Shown: positions 1 to 6,897 of the stretch, piece after piece
Layout: each line of letters begins with the position of its first letter
Numbering within the stretch: the first letter of the stretch is position 1
Assembly: GCA_021733705.1 (NCBI GenBank)
Contig: JAIPKF010000028.1
Location: 1-12,538, forward strand
DNA from: Chthoniobacterales bacterium
GTDB lineage: Bacteria > Verrucomicrobiota > Verrucomicrobiia > Chthoniobacterales > UBA6821
Direction: 5' to 3'
Length of the DNA stretch: 12,538 nt
The notes under the pieces: model-generated
Seen by the model: only the letters and a program-made list of their open reading frames with translations
Told to the model about the DNA's origin: nothing
Database searches by the model: none
Position numbers and translations under genes: made by a program

Positions 1-2038
1 GATCGATCGATTTTTGGATTCCTTGAAGGAGCACTTCGAGATGATCGCATCCTGTTGCTTGATCAATGGGCACCTCGGAATGGAAAAAATCAACAGCCGC
101 ACTCACAGCCCCACAGGAGGAGTGTCCTAAGACGAGAATTAATTTTGCTCCAGCTACAAGACACGCATACTCCATGCTTGCGAGTTCCTTCTCATGAGCC
201 ACATTGCCTGCAATACGGATACTAAATAGATCGCCAATACCAGCATCGAAAATAATCTCCACAGGAGCACGACTATCGATGCAGCTAAGAATAACCCCCA
301 TAGGGAACTGACCCTTACTTGTTTGCTCCACTTGTCTTTGATAGTTGCGAAGCAAGGGCCTCCCCTGACGAAAACGCTGATTCCCTTTCCTTAAAATATC
401 GATGACCTCTGCTGGAAGAAGCTTCGATTGAACCTCACGCGTGGAGTAATCAATAAACCGAATATCATCCTGCAACGATCGATATTCTTTTTTAAATCCA
501 ATAAGACTTACCGTGATATTGCGAACCTTAGCTTTTTGGTCCACATAATCTTGAATAATACCTGAAATATCTGGATCAATATAGTCGGTAGCATGAGCAT
601 CAATAAGGAGTTGGCTTCCTCGAGGTACCTCATCAAGGGTCTTGACGAGAAAGGGTCTATTTAAAAAGCTTACTTGGTTTCCCAACTCAATTCGCAAGAC
701 CTCTCCAGCGGCATGTCGCTCTACGATCTGATGCATCGGAAATTTCAAGTTACTATGAAGCACAAAGAGCAAGCCGACACCTAACCCGATTAAAATACCA
801 AAAAGAAGATTTGAAAAAATAATGGCAAGGATAGTGATGATGAAAGGAACAAATTGATTTGAACCTCCTTTCCACATATTCATAAAAAGCTGAGGCTTGG
901 CTAACTTTGCTCCTACAACTGTTAAAATGGCAGCTAATGCTGAGAGCGGAATTTCATTGAGGCATCTAGGAAGGAGAGTCACACATCCTAAAAGCAATGC
1001 TCCATGTACAATAGTGGAAAGACGCGTTCGACCTCCAGCATTGATATTAGCACTACTACGGACAATGGCGCTTGTAATAGGTATTCCACCTACAAGACCC
1101 AAAATCATATTACCAAAGCCTTGTGCTAAAAGCTCCCGGTTAGGAGGACTCAATCGTTGCTCAGGATCAATTTTGTCAGCTGCTTCTAAATTTAACAGTG
1201 TCTCTAAACTGGCACTAGCAGCAAGAATGAGAGCAGCAACGTAGATGCTCGGAGAAAAAATCTGTTTAAAATCAGGGAACTTTAATGCCCCGAGGAATGA
1301 TGAGATATCGACTACTTGAGGAACTTGAACAAGATGTGAAGGGCTAATAGACCAAGCTGATCCTATCTTGCGTAGCATAAAGCTTATTCCAACAGCAAGA
1401 AGAACAACGATCAAAGGAGCTGGGATCAATACTTTTTTAAAAAACTTTATTCTTTCCGAGAACAGAAGAAAAAATAGAGAGAGTATTCCTATGAGAAGAG
1501 CTCCTACTTGTACATGAAATAAGGAAGAACTAATTTCGCTAAAGGTATTAGATCCATCGTACTCCATAAAATCAGCATCTCCAAAAGGAATCGGATCGTA
1601 GCCGACGAGATGCGGAATTTGCTTAAGCACAATGAGAATTCCTGTGGCAGCAAGGAGTCCTTTAATAACACTGGATGGGAAAAACTCTGCGATAAATCCA
1701 CTGCGACAGAGTCCTAGAATTACTTGAAAGAGTCCTGCTAAGACAAGTGCCAGTAGGAAAGCCTCAAAAGAATGGAGCTCCGCAATCTGTTGAATAACAA
1801 TGGTAGCAAGAGCTGCCGAGGGACCACTCACACTTACAGAAGAGCCACTCAAGGTGCCGACTACAAGCCCACCCACAACCCCCCCTAGAATCCCGGAAAA
1901 AAGGGGGGCTCCAGAGGCAAGTGCAATACCGAGAGAAAGAGGGAGCGCTACCAAGAAAACAACAATTCCAGCAATGAAGCTGCTAGAGGCATTACTTGCT
2001 ACTCGAGGTGACTGGGTGTCTTGTACTAGTGTTTTCAT
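1..2038 (-). CDS. SulP-family anion (probably bicarbonate) transporter fused to STAS and beta-carbonic anhydrase domains; partial, C-terminus off the window
   Basis: About 679 residues are visible, and the frame is still open at base 1. Residues ~15-420 form a hydrophobic SulP permease core; the N-terminal part has the typical sequence with LPLSLGIALASG and SVSVSGPSAA. A STAS-like segment follows (~440-520, with LLIDAHATDYIDPDISG). The C-terminal part is a beta-carbonic anhydrase with the zinc motifs C-x-D-S-R (Cys586, Asp588, Arg590) and H-x-x-C (His639, Cys642). SulP proteins import anions such as sulfate or bicarbonate. The fusion to an enzyme that interconverts CO2 and bicarbonate makes bicarbonate the likelier substrate, which is inference. 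The ATG at 2036-2038 is preceded in frame by a TAG six codons upstream, which fixes the N-terminus. No Shine-Dalgarno sequence is visible. The gene stands next to the repeat array and has no evident operon partner in the window. Confidence 0.93.
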   Translation of the reverse strand, partial: MKTLVQDTQSPRVASNASSSFIAGIVVFLVALPLSLGIALASGAPLFSGILGGVVGGLVVGTLSGSSVSVSGPSAALATIVIQQIAELHSFEAFLLALVLAGLFQVILGLCRSGFIAEFFPSSVIKGLLAATGILIVLKQIPHLVGYDPIPFGDADFMEYDGSNTFSEISSSLFHVQVGALLIGILSLFFLLFSERIKFFKKVLIPAPLIVVLLAVGISFMLRKIGSAWSISPSHLVQVPQVVDISSFLGALKFPDFKQIFSPSIYVAALILAASASLETLLNLEAADKIDPEQRLSPPNRELLAQGFGNMILGLVGGIPITSAIVRSSANINAGGRTRLSTIVHGALLLGCVTLLPRCLNEIPLSALAAILTVVGAKLAKPQLFMNMWKGGSNQFVPFIITILAIIFSNLLFGILIGLGVGLLFVLHSNLKFPMHQIVERHAAGEVLRIELGNQVSFLNRPFLVKTLDEVPRGSQLLIDAHATDYIDPDISGIIQDYVDQKAKVRNITVSLIGFKKEYRSLQDDIRFIDYSTREVQSKLLPAEVIDILRKGNQRFRQGRPLLRNYQRQVEQTSKGQFPMGVILSCIDSRAPVEIIFDAGIGDLFSIRIAGNVAHEKELASMEYACLVAGAKLILVLGHSSCGAVSAAVDFFHSEVPIDQATGCDHLEVLLQGIQKSID

Positions 2039-2113
2039 AATAGAGAAGGCAAATGTCTAAGCTTGTCCGAATATTTTATATTGAAGTGTCATGAGGCGCT
2101 TTGCAAAGATTAT

Positions 2114-2295
2114 TAGCCCGGATATTTCATACCGATCGTGACGAGGAAGCCACGAAGGCTGATGAGGCAAGGCAGGCGAGCATTTTGATGTAGGGCTGTA
2201 TGAGTACATACTGTCCAAATCAAAATGTGAGTCTAACGCAGTATCCATCTGGCTTCCCGGCTTCCGTAGTAGATCGGTATGAAATGTGCGGGTTA
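2114..2295 (+). mobile_element. Full-length MITE-like element with 24-bp terminal inverted repeats
   Basis: The 24 bases at 2114-2137 and the reverse complement of 2272-2295 match at 21 of 24 positions; both contain the core ATTTCATACCGATC. Between them lie unit X, a small hairpin GTATG-AGTA-CATAC (2198-2211) and inverted unit Y. The same order (X-like head, GTATG/CATAC hairpin, inverted Y tail) recurs at 6445-6672, which supports reading this as one element. It is far too short to code for a transposase, so if mobile it would depend on an enzyme encoded elsewhere. A target-site duplication is not clear, because the ends read TTA on both sides. Confidence 0.6.
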
Positions 2296-2440
2296 GGACA
2301 AGGCAACCGAAGGATTGCGATGCCTTACCCCATCAGCCTTTGTGGCCTCCTCGTCACGATTAGTATGAAATATCCGGGCTATCACAGCAATGATGGGCTT
2401 TCCACAAGCCGTTATAGATTTAGTGTGAAATATTCGAGTT
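2114..2440. repeat. Intergenic mosaic of palindromic repeat units
   Basis: This fills most of the 430-bp gap between the SulP gene and rpoN. Four related units can be read. Unit X runs forward at 2114-2174. Unit Y is inverted at 2230-2295. Unit X is inverted at 2321-2381, with 55 of 61 bases matching the first X. A degenerate inverted Y lies at about 2395-2440, and its 19-bp head differs from the X head by four changes, all transitions. Each unit begins with a head like TAACCCGCATATTTCATAC. Short reading frames through the block (for example 2057-2248 on the minus strand and 2200-2451 on the plus strand) are made of repeat sequence and are not called as genes. No transposase is present. Confidence 0.85.
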
Positions 2441-2468
2441 CACCATGCTAAAAAACAGAAACCAACCT

Positions 2469-3803
2469 CTATTTTTTTCTCAAATGTGCTGGTAATATCC
2501 CAAGTTGTTCTCGGTAATGTGCAATAGTGCGGCGCGCTATATGAATTCCTTGCTCTTGAAAACGAGCTACAATTTTCTGATCACTCCAAGGTTTCTGTTT
2601 TTGCTCCTCCTGAATCATTTTTTTTAATGATGATTTGACCATTTCATTGCTTACATGAGTGCCATTTTCTTGCTCGATACCTGCAGTAAAAAAATATTTT
2701 AGTGAATAAAGACCTCGTGGAGTATCCATTGTTTTTCCTGCAACAGCACGACTGATAGTTGTCATATGCACACCGAGGGTTTCCGCTACTTGCACCATAG
2801 TCATAGGATGAAGTCCATAGGTCCCATATTTGAAAAAATCTTCTTGTCGGCGAACGATTTCAAGTCCCACAGCCATTATGGTAGATTGCCGTTGCTCCAC
2901 ATGATGAATAAAAGATTTTCCTAGACGAATTTTGTCCTGCAGGTAGTCGCGTAGCTCTTTATTCTCAGAGTGTGACGCCAACATCTCTTTATAATAATCA
3001 CTAATCTTCATTCGAGGTTGCCCCTCCTCATTAAAACGGACTAAAAAGAGTCCCCCCTCCTCCATGACAATCAAATCTGGAATAACGGATTGTTCTTCAG
3101 ATTTTATATAAGGACGTCCTGGATGAGGCTCTAGTGCTGTAATGATGGCGACTTCTTTGAGAACCTCTGAGAGCGGAAGCCGCAGATTTTTAGCAATCTC
3201 CTCATAATGGTGCCGTGCTAGTTGTGGTAAATAATGACTCACAATCCTGCTAGCCAAGCCATTCTCGCGTCCTTGATGTCGTAATTGAATCAAAAGACAC
3301 TCTTTGAGGTCACGTGCAGCGACACCAGGTGGATCGAGTTGTTGAATCTTTTCTAAAACCTCTTCGACCTGGTTCTCAGAGAGACTCAATGATGCAGCGA
3401 TTTCTGCACAACTTACCCGCAAGTATCCCCATTCATCCAAATTACCCGCAATCATTTGAATGATTGGTTGATCTTCCAATAAGAATGCAGCCGTCTGAGC
3501 CTCAATCGTCTCGGCAAGTGTTCTGCTCGAGGGACGTGATTCCAGAAATTGTTGTTTTCGCTCTTCTTGATTTCTAGGGATTTCTGATTCATTCCAAGAG
3601 AGTTCTTCATCAGAAGCGGCTGTCTCATTTTTCTCTGAAATGGTCGATTCCAACACAAACTCTTCCTCGAGCACAGGATTAGCAACAAGTTCAGCAGCAA
3701 TCAAACCTCTTAGCTCCATTGCAGGCGCCTGCAGGAGTTCAAGCCCTTGCTGCATCTGCGAGGAGAGAAATTGTTGTTGAGAGAGACCGGCTGAAAGTTG
3801 CAT
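2469..3803 (-). CDS. rpoN: RNA polymerase sigma-54 factor
   Basis: The 444-residue protein has the full sigma-54 layout and close to the usual length. A Gln/Leu-rich region I that contacts activators is at ~1-48 (SQQQFLSSQMQQGLELLQAP). An acidic region II follows at ~50-95, then the core-binding region from ~95. The helix-turn-helix for the -12 element is near 334-360 (MTMVQVAETLGVHMTTISRA). The RpoN box ARRTIAHYR at 423-431 recognises the -24 element. Sigma-54 directs polymerase to -24/-12 promoters and needs an AAA+ activator, none of which is encoded in this window. The start at 3801-3803 fits the family N-terminus, although the 14 bases upstream carry no Shine-Dalgarno sequence. The stop lies only 28 bases from the degenerate right end of the repeat array. 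Confidence 0.97.
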   Translation of the reverse strand: MQLSAGLSQQQFLSSQMQQGLELLQAPAMELRGLIAAELVANPVLEEEFVLESTISEKNETAASDEELSWNESEIPRNQEERKQQFLESRPSSRTLAETIEAQTAAFLLEDQPIIQMIAGNLDEWGYLRVSCAEIAASLSLSENQVEEVLEKIQQLDPPGVAARDLKECLLIQLRHQGRENGLASRIVSHYLPQLARHHYEEIAKNLRLPLSEVLKEVAIITALEPHPGRPYIKSEEQSVIPDLIVMEEGGLFLVRFNEEGQPRMKISDYYKEMLASHSENKELRDYLQDKIRLGKSFIHHVEQRQSTIMAVGLEIVRRQEDFFKYGTYGLHPMTMVQVAETLGVHMTTISRAVAGKTMDTPRGLYSLKYFFTAGIEQENGTHVSNEMVKSSLKKMIQEEQKQKPWSDQKIVARFQEQGIHIARRTIAHYREQLGILPAHLRKK

Positions 3804-3830
3804 CAGAGAACGATAACAGTAGCGTGAGAG

Positions 3831-3926
3831 TTATGATTCAAGATTCACCTTAGGAAAATCTAGCACCTGTAATTTCCACACCGAAAAAATGCACAAGCCC
3901 ATGCAAAAAAGAGGAGCAAGAAGAAA
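3831..3926 (-). CDS. Possible very small membrane protein upstream of rpoN
   Basis: This is a doubtful call. From the ATG near 3926 the minus strand encodes about 32 residues (MFLLAPLFCMGLCIFSVWKL, then QVLDFPKVNLES). It has one hydrophobic stretch that could span the membrane, and it ends 27 bp before rpoN. The same frame is open further upstream through tRNA-Gln, and a longer version could begin at a TTG between tRNA and ATG. No Shine-Dalgarno sequence or known family was recognised. It may be chance. Confidence 0.2.
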   Translation of the reverse strand, partial: FLLAPLFCMGLCIFSVWKLQVLDFPKVNLES

Positions 3927-4016
3927 CATGATCAAATTCTTAAAAAGAGAGACCGAATGGTCATTCAACCCACTAGGAAATATTCCTATCAAACGATTTA
4001 TTAACTTTTCAAAAAA

Positions 4017-4087
4017 CTGTCCCGCATGGACTCGAACCATGAATAATGCCTCCAAAGGGCACTGTGTTACCATTACACCACAGGACA
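4017..4087 (-). tRNA. tRNA-Gln (anticodon UUG)
   Basis: On the minus strand the 71 bases fold as a normal tRNA. The acceptor stem is TGTCCTG/CGGGACA with a G discriminator. The D arm is GTGT-AATGGTA-ACAC. The anticodon arm is GTGCC-CTTTGGA-GGCAT with anticodon TTG, followed by a 4-base variable region. The T arm is CATGG-TTCGAGT-CCATG. CCA is not encoded: the discriminator is followed by a run of T, so CCA must be added by the nucleotidyltransferase. The G discriminator and UUG anticodon both fit glutamine identity. Confidence 0.95.
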
Positions 4088-4099
4088 AAGAGGAGGTCA

Positions 4100-4128
4100 T
4101 TTGTAGCGATCAAGACTCGAATTCGCAA
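4100..4128 (-). promoter_or_regulatory. Candidate sigma-70 promoter for tRNA-Gln
   Basis: Reading the minus strand, TTGCGA (4123-4128) matches the -35 consensus at 4 of 6 positions. It is followed after exactly 17 bases by TACAAA (4100-4105), which matches the -10 consensus at 4 of 6. Transcription would begin a few bases before the tRNA 5' end at 4087. The site lies between the upstream terminator and the tRNA, where an independent tRNA promoter is expected. Confidence 0.45.
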
Positions 4129-4138
4129 TGTCTTTTTG

Positions 4139-4160
4139 AAAAAAATAGCTAATTGCTATT
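4139..4160 (-). terminator. Rho-independent terminator after the NAD(P)HX repair gene
   Basis: On the minus strand AATAGC-AATTA-GCTATT forms a 6-bp stem with a 5-base loop, directly followed by a run of T (7 in all, including the stem end). The stem is AT-rich, so strength is uncertain. It sits about 68 bases after the stop of the gene at 4228-5712 and before the tRNA promoter, which is a sensible boundary. The opposite strand has no T run. Confidence 0.6.
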
Positions 4161-4227
4161 ACCTCCTACGTTTTCAAACCAGAGCGAGAGAGACCAAGCA
4201 GGTAAAATAGGATTTGTTTTTAAAATA

Positions 4228-5712
4228 CTAAAACTCACCTACCCTCATTGAATGAAAAGCCATCCCAAGATGTGTGATCACATCACTAGCAACTAAAGAT
4301 TCGGGGGAACCTCCTGAGTCATAAACTGCAATTTCTGCACTTCTACCGCAAAGCCACGCTCCAAGCTGGGCTGCATTAGGGCAAGAATGACCTGATGCTA
4401 GAAATGCAGAAGTAACTCCTGTTAAGACATCCCCCATACCTCCACTACCCATTCCAGGATTGCCAGTAGTATTATAAAGGAGAGGTTGAGCATTTTTAGC
4501 GATAACGGTACGAGCTCCTTTAAGAAGTAGAGTAACTCGATATTGATCCACAAAATCCTTTGCCCAAAGAGAGCGTGAGCGACCCTCTGCGGGAAAGAGC
4601 CGTTCCATCTCACCTGGATGAGGGGTGAGAAGTCGAGGATAGTGACACTCTAACAACCGTGACTTTTCTTGAACTAAAGCATTGAGAGCATCCGCATCAA
4701 CCACAGCAGGAATTGGCAGTTTTTCAATAATTTCTAAGATTTCTTGGGAATATTTAGAACCAAGTCCGGGGCCGATTCCAAGAGCATCTAAAGGCTCTTC
4801 GAAAAGTTCGAGATAATCTTTGATCGGTTTTACCATCACCTCAGGAGAGACCGAAACAGCAAGCATTTCATATGTTTCTGGTAGTGCATAAAGGGTAACA
4901 AGACCTGCCCCAGCATGAAGAGCAGCTGCAGAGGCTAGACGCGCTGCTCCTAGAAAGCCAGGTGAGCCAGCAAGAATTCCAACATGCCCAAACAGGCCCT
5001 TATGGACATCGAAGGAGCGGGTTGGCAGCAACTGTTTCAAAGTCTCTGAATGAATCAATGATGATGATTGATCCTGAGATCTTTTTAATTTTGAAAGAGG
5101 AACCACCGCTAGTCTTCCCACAAAGTTAGTAGCAGTATCAGCAATAAGTCCGGCTTTGGCATAACCAATCGACACAGTTAAATCAGCCTCCACACAATAT
5201 TGAGATGGTTTCCCTGTGGTGCCATCCAAACCAGAGGGAAGATCGATTCCAACGACAAAAGCACTTTGATGACGTCGTAAAAAATTTATTTCTTGAATGG
5301 CCTCTTTGAGAGAATCACGTGGATCTCCTGAAGCACCGATTCCTAGAAGACCATCAAGGAGAACAAGAGTTCCTGATGACTCCTTGGGCATCACTTCCAA
5401 AGCGGTGACCCCATAATGTTTCTCTAATTCTTGAAGATGAGCTTGAGATAGCAGTGCCATTTCATTTTTAGGAAAAGTGAGCCGTATTACAATTTTCCAA
5501 CCCTCCTTTGCTAAAAAACGAGCGGCAACTAATGCATCCCCAGCATTGTTTCCTTTGCCACAATAAGCGACCGCTATTCCTGGAAGTGGAAAAAATTGTT
5601 CTACAACACGTGCAATACCCTCCCCAGCCTCTTCCATCAGGGTAGCGGGCTCCACTCCATGTTCAAATGCCTCACGCTCTAACTCCTTCATTTGAGAAAC
5701 GGTAAGAATCAT
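4228..5712 (-). CDS. nnr: Bifunctional NAD(P)H-hydrate epimerase / ADP-dependent NAD(P)H-hydrate dehydratase
   Basis: This enzyme repairs NADHX and NADPHX, the damaged hydrated forms of NAD(P)H. The N-terminal YjeF_N domain (~1-215) interconverts the R and S epimers; it shows GKGNNAGDALVAARF at ~52-66 and VVGIDLPSGLDG at ~153-164. The C-terminal ribokinase-like domain (~225-490) uses ADP to dehydrate S-NAD(P)HX. Its marks are GHVGILAGSPGFLGAA (242-257), GIGPGLG (312-318), VVDADALNAL (337-346), LLTPHPGE (361-368) and the nucleotide and active-site loop GNPGMGSGGMGDVLTG (417-432, Asp428 the likely catalytic acid). At 494 residues it has the normal length of the fused form. In the epimerase loop, the common GNNGGDG reads GNNAGDA. 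No Shine-Dalgarno sequence precedes the ATG at 5712. Being 110 bp downstream of ruvC, it may share its transcript. Confidence 0.96.
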   Translation of the reverse strand: MILTVSQMKELEREAFEHGVEPATLMEEAGEGIARVVEQFFPLPGIAVAYCGKGNNAGDALVAARFLAKEGWKIVIRLTFPKNEMALLSQAHLQELEKHYGVTALEVMPKESSGTLVLLDGLLGIGASGDPRDSLKEAIQEINFLRRHQSAFVVGIDLPSGLDGTTGKPSQYCVEADLTVSIGYAKAGLIADTATNFVGRLAVVPLSKLKRSQDQSSSLIHSETLKQLLPTRSFDVHKGLFGHVGILAGSPGFLGAARLASAAALHAGAGLVTLYALPETYEMLAVSVSPEVMVKPIKDYLELFEEPLDALGIGPGLGSKYSQEILEIIEKLPIPAVVDADALNALVQEKSRLLECHYPRLLTPHPGEMERLFPAEGRSRSLWAKDFVDQYRVTLLLKGARTVIAKNAQPLLYNTTGNPGMGSGGMGDVLTGVTSAFLASGHSCPNAAQLGAWLCGRSAEIAVYDSGGSPESLVASDVITHLGMAFHSMRVGEF

Positions 5713-5731
5713 ACTTTATTGACGGGTTAAA

Positions 5732-5771
5732 AAGTTACTACCACGAAAAGTCGACTGAGTCTTCCTGGTAG
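5732..5771 (-). terminator. Weak candidate hairpin or terminator between ruvC and the NAD(P)HX gene
   Basis: CTACCA (5738-5743) and TGGTAG (5766-5771) can pair, extended inward by GAA/TTC after a mismatch. On the minus strand the hairpin is followed after four bases by a short run of five T. The loop is large and the T run is displaced, so this may be an mRNA structure or chance. Confidence 0.22.
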
Positions 5772-5822
5772 CGCAGGGAAAATCAAATACCAAACAAAGA
5801 ATTCATAACCACAGATTAGAAT

Positions 5823-6371
5823 TCAGATTTTTATATCTGTCTTTGTCTCAATAAAGTTTTTCCAAGAACTTCTCTTATTTGAATTTCTTTTTTTAGGAAG
5901 AGGTGTTGAAAAGTTATGCAGGTGCGTTAGTCCGATAGCAATTGCATCAGCGGCATCACTTGGTGGAATCTCGTTCAATCCAAGCAAGGCTTTTACCATG
6001 AATGCCACTTGTTTTTTTTCTGCTCCTCCGAATCCAACAACAGCCTGCTTGACGCGTCTAGGGGGATACTCGTGAATGGGAAGACCTTTTTGTGCTGCGA
6101 GTAATAAAACCACACCTCGTGCAGCTCCTAAAACAATCGCAGTAGCATAACTTTGAACATAGATAATACTTTCTAAAACCACGACTTCAGGTTGATGCTC
6201 TAGAATTGCCACCTGCAATCGATCGTAAATGACTAATAAAGAATCTGGAATATTTCGTTTTGGAGGATTGTTAATCACTCCATATTCTCTACAGCGAACA
6301 GCAGTCCCCACTTCCTCTAAAATAGCAAAGCCAGTCCCACGTAATGATGGATCAATAGAAAGAAGGCGCAT
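5823..6371 (-). CDS. ruvC: Crossover junction endodeoxyribonuclease RuvC
   Basis: RuvC is the metal-dependent nuclease that cuts Holliday junctions symmetrically, working with the RuvAB branch-migration motor in recombination repair. The four acidic active-site residues line up with the E. coli enzyme: Asp7 in LSIDPSLRGTG, Glu67 in VVVLES, and Asp139 and Asp142 in PPSDAADAIAIG. The basic segment YPPRRVKQAVVG (102-113) fits the family. At 182 residues it is slightly longer than E. coli RuvC, with a basic Lys/Asn/Ser-rich tail after ~157. The wording around LGAARGVVLL and EYPPRRVKQAVVG resembles Verrucomicrobia-type RuvC as remembered, which is part of the taxonomic guess. ruvA and ruvB are not adjacent in this window. 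No Shine-Dalgarno sequence is seen before the ATG. Confidence 0.96.
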   Translation of the reverse strand: MRLLSIDPSLRGTGFAILEEVGTAVRCREYGVINNPPKRNIPDSLLVIYDRLQVAILEHQPEVVVLESIIYVQSYATAIVLGAARGVVLLLAAQKGLPIHEYPPRRVKQAVVGFGGAEKKQVAFMVKALLGLNEIPPSDAADAIAIGLTHLHNFSTPLPKKRNSNKRSSWKNFIETKTDIKI

Positions 6372-6444
6372 GAAATAATGAGAATCAAATAAAAGCTAAA
6401 ATTCTAAAAACGTGCATACAAATGGGCACTATAGCGTAAGGATT

Positions 6445-6672
6445 TAACCCGCATATTTCATACTGGTTCGTCGCGAGGCGCCGCGAATCGTGATGCAGAC
6501 ACCGCCGGCGGTCGGGAGACCGCGGTGGAGACTGCCCTGGCTTTAAGGAGGCAGCCCTGAAAGGGCGAGACGAGCGGGAGCGAGCGAGTCAACGAAGGTG
6601 ATGGATTGCGACGACGGCTGTATGTTTCATACTGCCCGAGGAGCAATTCGAAGCTGACGCAGTATCCGTCAG
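6445..6672 (+). mobile_element. Second copy of the repeat element, GC-rich centre, right inverted terminus missing
   Basis: It starts with the head TAACCCGCATATTTCATAC at 6445-6463. An X-like stretch follows (TCGTCGCGAGG...CCGCGAA...TGATG), then the hairpin GTATG-TTT-CATAC (6620-6632) and a Y-like tail GACGCAGTATCCGTCAGA (6655-6672). The right terminal head found in the 182-bp copy is absent. The middle is clearly more GC-rich than its surroundings and full of foldable pieces: the palindrome ACCGCCGGCGGT (6501-6512), CTGCC/GGCAG (6532-6554) and GCCCT-GAA-AGGGC (6554-6566). The block occupies most of the 340-bp gap between ruvC and the lipoprotein gene; reading frames crossing it on both strands look spurious. 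Confidence 0.65.
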
Positions 6673-6711
6673 ATTTTCTCTTTTCATTCACTTTAGATTT
6701 GCCTCTTTGTA

Positions 6712-6894
6712 TTAGTGTGTTCCTTGAAAGCCAAGTCCACCTAAAGCTCCAGCACCTTCCCAGGAGGCTGGTTTATTCCATGGAATAGCGCTGGCAGAGG
6801 AAGTATTATTTTCGGAACCACTTCCAACAGACTCACAACTCGTACAGAAAACAGCGACAAGAGAGAATAATAGTAATGATAGAAATAAGTTCAT
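6712..6894 (-). CDS. Small putative lipoprotein with C-terminal IPWNKPASWEG motif
   Basis: The protein has 60 residues. A hydrophobic signal sequence (~3-17) runs into Cys-Thr-Ser-Cys, where Cys20 could be the lipidated residue, although the -3 position is not the usual Leu. A Ser/Asn-rich linker follows, then IPWNKPASWEGAGALGG. Small secreted proteins ending with a PWN-P-SWEG motif are, from memory, frequent in Verrucomicrobiota; no function is known to me. It starts three bases after the stop of the coiled-coil gene, so the two are probably co-transcribed and may act together in the envelope. Confidence 0.7.
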   Translation of the reverse strand: MNLFLSLLLFSLVAVFCTSCESVGSGSENNTSSASAIPWNKPASWEGAGALGGLGFQGTH

Positions 6895-6897
6895 ATT

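Noticed and set aside
2114..2440. CRISPR array
   Set aside because: The repeats alternate in orientation, vary in spacing and differ in body sequence, and there are no uniform spacers or cas genes.
2200..2451. Small plus-strand coding region in the repeat block
   Set aside because: It consists of repeat sequence read through head and body units, with no recognisable protein features.
3831..4100. 89-residue minus-strand protein running through tRNA-Gln
   Set aside because: The first half is the tRNA itself. Only the short part after the tRNA could be coding, and it is listed with low confidence.
5720..5730. Repeat head fragment (TTTTTAACCCG on the minus strand) before the NAD(P)HX gene
   Set aside because: Only about eight bases match the head and the ATATTTCATAC core is missing, so it is probably chance.
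6458..6691. Minus-strand coding region over the GC-rich repeat copy
   Set aside because: It is composed of the repeat element; the frame is explained by low stop density in GC-rich sequence.
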